Of a DNA stretch of 35,331 bases, positions 6,431 through 13,393 are shown in pieces. The notes beneath the pieces were generated by a model that was given only the letters and a program-made list of their open reading frames with translations, was not told where the DNA came from and did not search any database. Position 1 is the stretch's first letter, and each line of letters begins with the position of its first letter. Where the stretch lies: positions 1 to 35,331 of IMG/VR virus record IMGVR_UViG_3300020057_000100; one strand, written 5' to 3'. This stretch comes from a virus. Position numbers and translations under genes: made by a program.

Positions 6431-6451
6431 TCTGCGGAAAGACGGAACCGT

Positions 6452-7060
6452 ATGGCGAGCGAGAAGCTGAAGACCCCGGTGGGCGTTCTGAGTTACCCGC
6501 ATCTGTTCGAGCCGGTGGCGGGGGAAGACGGGGGCAAGAAGAAGTATTCGATGGCGCTGGTGCTGGGGGAAGAGGCGCAGGCGACGGTGCTCTTCAGGGA
6601 GTTGAAGGCCGCGGCCAAGGCGCTCGGTGTCGTCAAGTGGGGCGACAAGTTCGAGGCGATGGTGCTGGCGGATCAGCTCCATTGGCCCTTCAAGAAGGAC
6701 AAGGCGGGGAAGTACCCGTCGGTTCCGAATGCGATCGTCATGAATTTCCGGAGCGATACGCCGCCGGGTCTGGTATCCCGCCGCAAGCAGGTCAGCGGAC
6801 CGGACATCGGCAAGCCGACGATCATCACGGAGGCCATGCAGATCACCGGGCAGGAGGATGAGATGTATCCCGGCTGTCTGGTGCAGGTCGTCGTCTCTCC
6901 GTTCGTCTTCGATAAGGGGATGAAGAAGGGAGTCAGCTTCGGGCTGAACAACGTCCAGAAGACTGGCGAGGGCGCGCGCATCGACGGCAAGCGCGCCGCG
7001 ACGGATGACTTCGAGGCGGACCTGACGGAGGCACCCGTGTCGCTGGACGACCTGCTGTAG
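6452..7060 (+). CDS. DUF2815 single-stranded-DNA-binding protein
   Basis: This 202-residue protein matches DUF2815: TPVGVLSYPHLFEP at the start, a K-K-K-Y-S segment, and a C-terminus with an acidic stretch (DDFEADLTEA, then SLDDLL) like that of single-strand-binding proteins that recruit partners. The family is predicted to adopt an OB fold, comparable to T7 gp2.5. It sits 21 bp after the DUF2800 exonuclease, the usual pairing in phage genomes, and precedes the polymerase. Expected role: coating of single strands during replication and recombination. Confidence 0.8.
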   Translation: MASEKLKTPVGVLSYPHLFEPVAGEDGGKKKYSMALVLGEEAQATVLFRELKAAAKALGVVKWGDKFEAMVLADQLHWPFKKDKAGKYPSVPNAIVMNFRSDTPPGLVSRRKQVSGPDIGKPTIITEAMQITGQEDEMYPGCLVQVVVSPFVFDKGMKKGVSFGLNNVQKTGEGARIDGKRAATDDFEADLTEAPVSLDDLL

Positions 7061-7068
7061 TAAATGGA

Positions 7069-7091
7069 GGTATCCCGCATAGCGGGGTATC
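7069..7091. other. Strong hairpin between SSB gene and tRNA
   Basis: A 10-bp stem with two G-T pairs (arm GGTATCCCGC, loop ATA, arm GCGGGGTATC) lies 8 bp after the SSB stop. No T-run follows, so a classic intrinsic terminator is unlikely. It may be a 3'-end stabiliser or an RNA-processing signal ahead of the tRNA. Confidence 0.5.
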
Positions 7092-7128
7092 GCCGGGGTG
7101 AAGTGTAGGCCGTTCCCATGCTTCGTGC

Positions 7129-7201
7129 GCTGGGGTAGCTCAATAGGCGGAGCACCGGTTTCGTAAACCGGAGGTTGCGGGTTCAACCCCCGCCCCCAGC
7201 G
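7129..7201 (+). tRNA. tRNA-Thr (anticodon CGT)
   Basis: The full cloverleaf can be drawn: acceptor GCTGGGG/CCCCAGC, D-stem GCTC/GAGC, anticodon stem CCGGT/ACCGG with loop TTCGTAA, variable loop AGGTT, T-stem GCGGG/CCCGC with loop TTCAACC. The anticodon CGT (7162-7164) reads ACG, a threonine codon common in this GC-rich genome. No CCA is encoded. Only two bases separate the discriminator base (7201) from the ATG of the polymerase gene at 7204, so tRNA 3' processing would trim the polymerase mRNA leader. Confidence 0.92.
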
Positions 7202-7203
7202 TT

Positions 7204-9216
7204 ATGACCATATGTTCGTTAGACTTCGAGACTCGTTCCGCGTTCCCTCTCCGCTCCGGTGGTGTCTACCCCTACGCGGAGCACGAGACGACGGATATCC
7301 TCTGCTTCGCGTGGGCGTTCGATGACGAGGCGCCCGCGCTCTGGCAGCCCGGCGATCCGTTCCCCGCCCGCCTCACGGCGCATATCGGGGCGGGCGGGGA
7401 GATGCGGGCGTGGAACGCGCAATTCGAGCGCGTGCTCTGGCGTGTCGGCGTGCGGAAGTATGATTTCCCGCTCTGTCCGGACGCCCTGTGGCAGGACACC
7501 GCGGCGGAAGCGGCGGCGATGGCCCTGCCCCGGGGGCTCGGGGATTGCGCGGTCGTGCTTGGCGTGTCCTCCCAGAAGGACCGGGATGGCCATGCGCTCA
7601 TGATGCGGATGTGCAAGCCGCGCGCCCCCCGGAAAGGGGAGGACCCCGAGGGGATGTATTGGGCGGACTCCCCGGAATTCCGCGCCCGGCTCGGGGTCTA
7701 CTGCCAAACTGACGTGGTGACCGAACGCACGATCTACCACGCGGTCCGCCGGTTGGACCGGCACGAGCATCGGGTCTTCCGGCTGGATCAGGTGATTAAC
7801 GATCGGGGTATTCGGGTAGACCGGCCCCTGATCGTGGCCGCGCAAACGATCGCGGACCAAGGACTGCGACTCGCCGCGAAGACCCTGTACCGCTTGACGG
7901 GGGGCCGGGTGGAAGGACCGACGAAAGTCGCCGCGATGAAGGAGTGGCTGGCCCGGCAGGGGCTGACGGTCGAGAGTCTCGCGAAGAAGCCGCTGGCGGA
8001 TTTACTGGAGACGGAGCTATCGGATTCCGTGCGCGCGGTCCTGGAAACCCGGGCGGAGACGGCTAAGTCCAGTGTCGCGAAACTCAAGTCCATGCTGGCC
8101 TGCGCGGGCGCGGACGACCGGATGCGCGGACTACTGCTCTACTGCGGCGCGGGCACCGGCCGGTGGTCCGGCCGTCTGGCGCAACCGCATAACTATCCCC
8201 GTCCGACCCTCGACGCGGAACTGTTTATCGACGACGTGCTGCGCGGGGACTACGACGCGCTGGACGTGCTTCATTCCCCGCTGGAAGTCATCAGTTCGAT
8301 GCTGCGCTCCTGTCTGGTGGCGTCGCCCGGTCACCGATTCATCGCGGCGGACTACGCCGGCGTCGAAGCCCGGATCACGAATTGGTTGAGCGGGCAGTGG
8401 GACATCGTGCGGAAGTTCGCCCGGAATGAAGACGTGTACATGTACAACGCGCTGCGGATGGCGGAGATGCAGGGGACGCCACTCCCGGCGGGGGCGGACA
8501 AGAAGACGCACAATTTCGAGCGTCAGGGCGGGAAGGCGGTCGAGCTGGGGGCGGGGTTTCAGATGGGTCCACCCAAGTTCCAGACCACGGCGGACACGAT
8601 GTTCGGCCTGAAGATATCGCTGGAGCAGGCGAAGGAATTCATCAAGTTCTATCGCACCTCGCACCCCGCGGTCGTACAGATGTGGCGCGACATGAATGAC
8701 GCCGCGAAGTCCGCCGTGCGTGAGCCCGGGACCACGCAGTGGGTCGGGGCCGGCGCCAAGATCGCCTTCACGCATCGCGGCGGCTACCTGTGGATGATTC
8801 TGCCGTCGAAACGCCCGCTCTGCTACACCCGGCCCCGGCTGGAGATGCGGGAAGCGCCGTGGAGCACGGAGGAGCGCCCGCAATACGTCGAGTCGGTCGT
8901 CGCATGGGGCGTCGAGAGCACGACGCGCCGGTGGCAGGAATTTCACCTGTACGGCGGGCTGTTGCTGGAGAACGCCGTGCAAGCCGTCGCGCGGGACCTG
9001 ATGGCGGACGGCATGTTGCGGGTGGAAGCCGCCGGGTATCCGGTCGTGCTGACGGTGCATGACGAAGTGCTCGCGGATGTCCCGGAGGGCGTCGGGTCGG
9101 TCGCGGACTTTGAGCGTCTGCTGGTGGAGCTGCCGGCGTGGGCGCGTGGGGAGGAGTCCGGCGTCCCCTGCCCTATTGCGGCGGAGGGTTGGGAGGGACT
9201 ACGTTACCGGAAATGA
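7204..9216 (+). CDS. Family A DNA polymerase with 3'-5' exonuclease
   Basis: This 670-residue replicative polymerase combines a proofreading exonuclease with a Pol I core. Exo I is D7-F-E9 (SLDFETRS), Exo II is AWNAQFE, and Exo III is YCQTDVV. In the polymerase, motif A is D383-Y-A-G-V-E-A-R, motif B is R440-x3-K444-x3-L448-x3-F452, and motif C is H619-D620-E621. The position equivalent to E. coli Phe762 is Leu448, and the Tyr766 equivalent is Phe452. There is no 5'-3' exonuclease domain. The ATG lies two bases after the tRNA, so the leader is very short and has no clear ribosome-binding site outside the tRNA itself. The following ORF begins at or near the stop (ATGA). Confidence 0.95.
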   Translation: MTICSLDFETRSAFPLRSGGVYPYAEHETTDILCFAWAFDDEAPALWQPGDPFPARLTAHIGAGGEMRAWNAQFERVLWRVGVRKYDFPLCPDALWQDTAAEAAAMALPRGLGDCAVVLGVSSQKDRDGHALMMRMCKPRAPRKGEDPEGMYWADSPEFRARLGVYCQTDVVTERTIYHAVRRLDRHEHRVFRLDQVINDRGIRVDRPLIVAAQTIADQGLRLAAKTLYRLTGGRVEGPTKVAAMKEWLARQGLTVESLAKKPLADLLETELSDSVRAVLETRAETAKSSVAKLKSMLACAGADDRMRGLLLYCGAGTGRWSGRLAQPHNYPRPTLDAELFIDDVLRGDYDALDVLHSPLEVISSMLRSCLVASPGHRFIAADYAGVEARITNWLSGQWDIVRKFARNEDVYMYNALRMAEMQGTPLPAGADKKTHNFERQGGKAVELGAGFQMGPPKFQTTADTMFGLKISLEQAKEFIKFYRTSHPAVVQMWRDMNDAAKSAVREPGTTQWVGAGAKIAFTHRGGYLWMILPSKRPLCYTRPRLEMREAPWSTEERPQYVESVVAWGVESTTRRWQEFHLYGGLLLENAVQAVARDLMADGMLRVEAAGYPVVLTVHDEVLADVPEGVGSVADFERLLVELPAWARGEESGVPCPIAAEGWEGLRYRK

Positions 9217-9239
9217 CCGCTCTCAGGAAAGGACGTATC

Positions 9240-9419
9240 ATGGCGAAATCCCGCGGGTTCCCGCTCAAGGCGGCGCTGGCGCAGAAAGCCTTTGAGACCT
9301 GTTGGGCCTCGCTCTCGGATCGCCGCAAGGCGTTGATCCGGGAGAAGGCGGACGAATGGAACTACACCCTGAAGAATGTGCTGGACCGCTGGCCCGCGTA
9401 CCGCGTGGAGGTCAGATGA
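9240..9419 (+). CDS. Small basic hypothetical protein
   Basis: This 59-residue protein starts MAKSRGFPLKAALAQKAF. The ATG at 9240 was chosen because AAAGGA lies about seven bases upstream; an in-frame ATG at 9213 overlaps the polymerase stop (ATGA) and would add nine residues. The protein is mostly helical and rich in lysine and arginine (LSDRRKALIREKADEW). It may bind nucleic acid or the polymerase, but nothing shows this directly. Confidence 0.55.
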   Translation: MAKSRGFPLKAALAQKAFETCWASLSDRRKALIREKADEWNYTLKNVLDRWPAYRVEVR

Positions 9420-9613
9420 GATGGTTGCGGAAGGTCATCGCGCTCTTCTTCGTCCTCGTCATCATCATGCCATGCGAGCTGCTCGCGTTCCTCGTGGATT
9501 GGTCCACGCACTACGAACTGAGCAATATCATGGATCGTCTGGACCTGTGGATGCGGGTTCCCCGCTGGCCGGGGGATAAGGACGACGATCAGTTCCCGCC
9601 GCGCTTCTCATGA
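9416..9613 (+). CDS. Small single-pass membrane protein
   Basis: This 65-residue protein starts with a basic MRWLRK followed by a clear transmembrane helix (about residues 8-28: VIALFFVLVIIMPCELLAFLV). A short polar, acidic tail ends in GDKDDDQFPPRFS. Both ends overlap neighbours by ATGA. The function is unknown. A small membrane protein between polymerase and primase could tether replication or modify the host envelope, but this is speculation. Confidence 0.6.
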   Translation: MRWLRKVIALFFVLVIIMPCELLAFLVDWSTHYELSNIMDRLDLWMRVPRWPGDKDDDQFPPRFS

Positions 9614-12015
9614 CTCCGGCGGAACAGCTCTACACCCTCGGCTATACGCCGTTGGTGTCCGTCATCCCCCCGAGCGCCGCGCTGTCCCCCGGCTCGACGA
9701 TCACCACGAGTCAACTCGGGAAGACCCCCGGTCGCAAGCTCGCGAACGGGACGTGGGCGGGCTATGGCTGGCTCAAGCACGAGACCACGCTGAATGATGT
9801 GAAGCAATGGGCGCAGGATGGCGCGAATCTCGGACTCCTCGCGGCGACATTCCCCGCCGTGGATATCGACTGCATGGATGTGGCGCTCGCCCGGGAGATC
9901 GGACTGCTCGCGCAGCGTATCCTCGGCCCCGCGCCCGTGCGAACCGGGCAGGCGCCGAAGAGCCTGTTGGCCTACCGGCTCACGGGGGACCCCTTCGCCC
10001 GAATGGCGTTGCTGGTATACCCGGAGGGGAAATCGCCGGACCCGAATGTCCGGGCGCCCTGCCACCTGATTGAGGTGCTCGGCGCGGGCCGGCAGTACCT
10101 GATCCATGGCACGCATCCCAGCGGGTCCCCCTATGTCTGGGACCGCCCCCTGCCGCCGGCGGACGAATTGACGGCGCTATCGAAGGAACAGGTCGAGCAT
10201 TTCTTCACCGAAGTCGCCGACCTGCTGGAGCTGTTGCCGGGATGCGTGGTCGAGCGCATCGGGGACGGCGCGCTTCGAGCCGCGCGGACGGGGCCGCAGG
10301 CCGGGCTGGTGGCGCCGTCACTGGAGGCGTTGACGGAGGCGGTGCGTCTGATTCCGAACGACGGGGAGGTCGTCCGGGAGCAGTACATCAAGATCGGCTA
10401 CGCTATCCGCGCCGCGTGGCCGGAGGATGAGGAGGACGCCTATACCATCTTCGCCCGGTGGGCCGGGTCGCATACCGGGAGCGAACGGGTAACGGGGAAT
10501 CCGGAGACGTGGCGGGCGGACTTCCGACGCATGCGACCCCCCTATAGCGTCGGCTATGGCTGGCTGGCGGAGATCGCCCGGCGGTGGGGATATAGCGACG
10601 CTCAATTGGACTTTGAGGCGCTGGACGAGGCGCGGGAGGCCAAGGCGGAGGAGGAAAGCGGGTCCGCGCGACTCTCCGATCAGTGGTGCGCCCATCGGGT
10701 GATCGCGGAGCAGGGGTCCCTCCTGCGCTTTGTGGCGGCGGAAGAGCGGTGGTATGTTTGGAGCGGGGGCCGGTGGGTCCCGGACGCGGTCAACCTCGCG
10801 CAGCACATGGTGGACGGAACGCTCGGTCGGCTCTCCGCGTGGATGGCCCGGCAGGGGTCAACACCGGCGGAGCAGAAGGAGGCGCTGACACAGGCGCGGC
10901 GGCTGGCCTCGGCCTATGCCCGGGACTCCGTCCTGAAGATCGTACAAGCCGATCCCCGAGTGGTGATCCGGCCGGAAGCGTTCGACGCCGACCCGTGGGC
11001 TCTGAATACCCCGGCCGGGGTACTGGACCTGACGACCGGGATGATGCACGCCCACACCGCGGACACGCTCTGCTCGAAGATGACACGCATCGCGCCGGAT
11101 GACACGATGGCCTGTCCGGAGTGGTTGCGCTTCCTCGACGAGGCTACGCTGCATGATGTCGACCTGATGACCTACCTGCAACGCCTCTCCGGGTACTGTC
11201 TTACGGGGGTGGTGACAGAGCAGGTTTTCGCGATGATCTGGGGACCGGGGGGTAACGGCAAGAGCGTTTTCCTGAATACCCTCGCGCATATCCTCGGCAC
11301 CTACGCCCGAACGTCCCCGATGGACACCTTCACCGCCTCGGGGAACGATCGGCACCCAACGGAACTCGCGATGCTGATGGGCGCGCGTATGGTGAGCGCC
11401 AACGAAACACAGGCCGGTCGGCGGTGGGATGAAGCCCGGGTTAAGGGTCTGACGGGCGGGGACGCGGTGACCGCGCGCTTCATGCGTCAGGATTTTTTCA
11501 CGTTCCTGCCAACCTTCAAGCTGATATTCGTCGGGAATCACAAGCCGGAATTGCAGGTCGTCGATCGCGCGATGCAGCGCAGGATTCACGTCGTGCCGTT
11601 CGTGGTGACCCCCCTACGTGTCGATCCGGAGCTATCGGCCAAGCTGCGCGGGGAAGCCCCGGCCATACTGGCGTGGGCGGTGCGGGGTTGCTTGCGGTGG
11701 CAGCGGGAGGGACTGGCCGCGCCGGCGGTAGTGACGGCGGCGACACAGGATTACTTTACCGAACAGGATGCCATCGGGCGCTGGCTGGAGGAGTCCACCC
11801 GGGAAGCCCCGAATCATTTCCATACTAGTGAAGAGCTGTTCGAGAGTTGGCGGGAATGGGCGGGACGGAATGGGGAGTACACCGGAAAGATGCGGGCCTT
11901 CGTGCAGCGTGTCGCCGCCAGGAAAATCCCCCGGTCCAAGGACGCGAAGACGCGGCGGCACGGCTTTGAGGGACTCTCGATTATGAACCTTCATCACTTC
12001 GAGACGGAGAACTAA
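9610..12015 (+). CDS. Primase-polymerase / D5-type SF3 helicase fusion
   Basis: In this 801-residue fusion, the N-terminal third is a bifunctional primase/polymerase (PrimPol) domain with D85-I-D87 in AVDIDC as metal ligands and LIEVLGAGRQYLIHGTHPSG as the following signature. The middle (about 225-330) resembles the helical C-terminal part of primase proteins. From about residue 360 onward is a D5-N-like region (ADPWALNTPAGVLDLTTG, about 455-475) and an SF3 ATPase with Walker A G545-P-G-G-N-G-K551-S. The expected role is priming and unwinding at the replication fork, alongside the Pol A enzyme. The ATG overlaps the preceding stop. Confidence 0.9.
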   Translation: MTPAEQLYTLGYTPLVSVIPPSAALSPGSTITTSQLGKTPGRKLANGTWAGYGWLKHETTLNDVKQWAQDGANLGLLAATFPAVDIDCMDVALAREIGLLAQRILGPAPVRTGQAPKSLLAYRLTGDPFARMALLVYPEGKSPDPNVRAPCHLIEVLGAGRQYLIHGTHPSGSPYVWDRPLPPADELTALSKEQVEHFFTEVADLLELLPGCVVERIGDGALRAARTGPQAGLVAPSLEALTEAVRLIPNDGEVVREQYIKIGYAIRAAWPEDEEDAYTIFARWAGSHTGSERVTGNPETWRADFRRMRPPYSVGYGWLAEIARRWGYSDAQLDFEALDEAREAKAEEESGSARLSDQWCAHRVIAEQGSLLRFVAAEERWYVWSGGRWVPDAVNLAQHMVDGTLGRLSAWMARQGSTPAEQKEALTQARRLASAYARDSVLKIVQADPRVVIRPEAFDADPWALNTPAGVLDLTTGMMHAHTADTLCSKMTRIAPDDTMACPEWLRFLDEATLHDVDLMTYLQRLSGYCLTGVVTEQVFAMIWGPGGNGKSVFLNTLAHILGTYARTSPMDTFTASGNDRHPTELAMLMGARMVSANETQAGRRWDEARVKGLTGGDAVTARFMRQDFFTFLPTFKLIFVGNHKPELQVVDRAMQRRIHVVPFVVTPLRVDPELSAKLRGEAPAILAWAVRGCLRWQREGLAAPAVVTAATQDYFTEQDAIGRWLEESTREAPNHFHTSEELFESWREWAGRNGEYTGKMRAFVQRVAARKIPRSKDAKTRRHGFEGLSIMNLHHFETEN

Positions 12016-12016
12016 C

Positions 12017-12424
12017 GTGACACTCTCCCCGGTTCTTCCCACGGGAGCGCGGGAACGAAAGGACACCCCACTCGTGAGCGGGGTCCTCGATTACTTCCCC
12101 GCCGCGCTGGCGGAAATCGCCCGCGTCTCCAAGGCGGGCAGTGACCAGCACAACCCCGGTCAGCCGCTGCATTGGTCGCGGGGCAAGTCGATGGACCACG
12201 CGGACTGTCTGCTCCGGCATCTGGTGGAACGGGGGACGCTCGACGGCGATGGTCTGCGACATACCGCGAAGGTCGCATGGCGGGCGCTGGCGCTGCTGCA
12301 GATGGAACTGGAAACCGCCGGGGCGTCCGTCGCTCGTGGAGCGTCGGTGCCACAGGTTGATGTGACAACGCCACGGGATACGCCGGGAATTCCGGCGCAA
12401 TTACACCTCTCCGCCGTGTGGTGA
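12017..12424 (+). CDS. DUF5664 / MazZ-like dATP/dGTP diphosphohydrolase
   Basis: This 135-residue protein starts with GTG one base after the helicase stop. Residues 25-100 carry the DUF5664 signature: YFPAALAEIARVSKAG, then Q44-H-N-P-G-Q-P-L-H-W-S-R-G-K-S, D60-H, R67-H and the C-terminal H-T-A-x-x-A-W-R-A-L. Members of this MazG-related family include MazZ, which removes pyrophosphate from dATP and dGTP in phages that replace adenine with 2-aminoadenine. The family also occurs in phages without that modification. No PurZ gene is visible here. The last 35 residues are Val/Thr/Pro-rich and look disordered. Confidence 0.8.
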   Translation: MTLSPVLPTGARERKDTPLVSGVLDYFPAALAEIARVSKAGSDQHNPGQPLHWSRGKSMDHADCLLRHLVERGTLDGDGLRHTAKVAWRALALLQMELETAGASVARGASVPQVDVTTPRDTPGIPAQLHLSAVW

Positions 12425-12428
12425 CAGG

Positions 12429-12445
12429 TGGTACGCGCCTTGCAT
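12429..12445 (+). promoter_or_regulatory. Sigma-54-type promoter candidate
   Basis: TGGTACG-N4-TTGCAT matches the -24/-12 consensus TGGYACG-N4-TTGCW, with GG and GC exactly 12 bp apart. It lies in the short gap after the MazZ-like stop, predicts a start of transcription near 12455, and is followed by AGGGAG and the GTG of the zinc-ribbon gene. No enhancer site was identified. Confidence 0.5.
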
Positions 12446-12479
12446 TCGGATTGGGGGGATACCCCCACAGGGAGAACAT

Positions 12480-12731
12480 GTGACCAGAGCGGATGAGATG
12501 AAGCCGACCCGTCGTTTGGTCGTGGATGGGTTCGGCGCGGAAAGGACGGAGGCGGTGAGTCGTATCGCGCTGGACCCAGAGGAGGAAGAAGTGCACGAGC
12601 TGGATTTCGGGGAGGACCGGGTGAGTCTGATCTGTCCGGAATGCGATCGGCTGCTGGTGGGCTATCGGTCAGATGTGCGTCCTCGGTGCCCGCAGTGCGG
12701 CCGATCTTCAAAGCAATTGGGGCTCATATGA
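12480..12731 (+). CDS. Zinc-ribbon protein (GTG start)
   Basis: This 83-residue protein starts with GTG, with GGGAG at the right distance; the ATG two bases earlier is out of frame and closes at once. The N-terminal half is acidic (DPEEEEVHELDFGED). The C-terminal part carries two CPxC pairs (CPEC, then CPQC) about 18 residues apart, forming a zinc ribbon of the rubredoxin/TFIIS type. Such small phage proteins often touch RNA polymerase or DNA. It is the first gene after the sigma-54-like promoter, and its stop overlaps the next ATG. Confidence 0.6.
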   Translation: MTRADEMKPTRRLVVDGFGAERTEAVSRIALDPEEEEVHELDFGEDRVSLICPECDRLLVGYRSDVRPRCPQCGRSSKQLGLI

Positions 12732-13117
12732 GCGAGCGCTCTCTGTTGGACACCTGCTGGCGCGTCTACGCGATCACGTTGACGCTCCTCGGAACGGCGA
12801 TGTGGGCGACACGGGAGGACCCGCGAGCCCCGCCGGCGGAAACGCTGAACGCCGCTCACCTGCGGCTGCGTCAGTGCGCGACCGGGTTCCTTGGTGCCCG
12901 ACTGCGGCGCCTCGACCGTATCGTCTGGCGGGCGCTCCCGGATTCCGCCATCGCGATCCGGGCGCGGGTGGCGCTTCCGGATACGATCTATCTACATCCG
13001 GCATGGCGGGCGGACGAGTGGACCGTCGCGCATGAGATGCTGCATATCGCGATCGGTCGGCCCGGGCACCCCGACGTTCCGTTCCTTGTCTGTGGCCTCA
13101 TGCGGCCGGAGCGCTAA
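12728..13117 (+). CDS. Membrane-anchored HExxH metallopeptidase-like protein
   Basis: This 129-residue protein has an N-terminal transmembrane helix (about residues 10-27: CWRVYAITLTLLGTAMW). A soluble domain follows, carrying H102-E103-x-x-H106 (VAHEMLHIAIG) and H114 in GRPGHPDVPF as a possible third zinc ligand. This is the zincin active-site layout, compact enough to be a SprT-like or related minimal peptidase. Topology predicts the domain on one face of the inner membrane; the orientation is not clear from charge. Possible roles are cleavage of host envelope proteins or of phage proteins. The ATG overlaps the zinc-ribbon stop. Confidence 0.6.
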   Translation: MSERSLLDTCWRVYAITLTLLGTAMWATREDPRAPPAETLNAAHLRLRQCATGFLGARLRRLDRIVWRALPDSAIAIRARVALPDTIYLHPAWRADEWTVAHEMLHIAIGRPGHPDVPFLVCGLMRPER

Positions 13118-13393
13118 ATGCCCTACCGGGAGAGTCGTCGACTGGTGGGCGTGCAAGCGAAAGCCCACGCGCAGGGGATGCGGGTTGAGAAGATCGTGCT
13201 GATGCCGAACCGGGTCACGCGCTACGCGATCTTCCGGGAGGGCTCGCTGGCGCACGCGCTCTCCGCGGTGTTTTGGAACCGGCTAGTGGACCTCGACGCG
13301 GCCTTGACTCCCGTCCTTGGCCGCGACGATACCCCCGATCCCCAGCGCGGGGATTCCGTACTTCAGGAGTTTCTTCCGGGCTTCGACGTTTAG
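13118..13393 (+). CDS. Hypothetical protein, last gene of the plus block
   Basis: This 91-residue ORF starts immediately after the metallopeptidase stop. The first 65 residues look like a real small alpha/beta protein (VQAKAHAQGMRVEKIVLM, RYAIFREGS, then a helix LAHALSAVFWNRLVDLDAAL). The remaining tail lies antisense to the end of the large minus-strand ejection-type gene, an overlap of 111 bp. The tail (TPDPQRGDSVLQEFLPGFDV) is low in structure. The function is not recognised. Confidence 0.5.
   Translation: MPYRESRRLVGVQAKAHAQGMRVEKIVLMPNRVTRYAIFREGSLAHALSAVFWNRLVDLDAALTPVLGRDDTPDPQRGDSVLQEFLPGFDV

Noticed and set aside
5249-7186. 645-codon minus-strand ORF
   Set aside because: Antisense shadow of the exonuclease and SSB genes in GC-rich DNA; the translation shows no motif.
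12017-12424. Firm call of a 2-aminoadenine genome
   Set aside because: PurZ is not in the window and DUF5664 proteins also occur in ordinary phages, so this stays a hypothesis.
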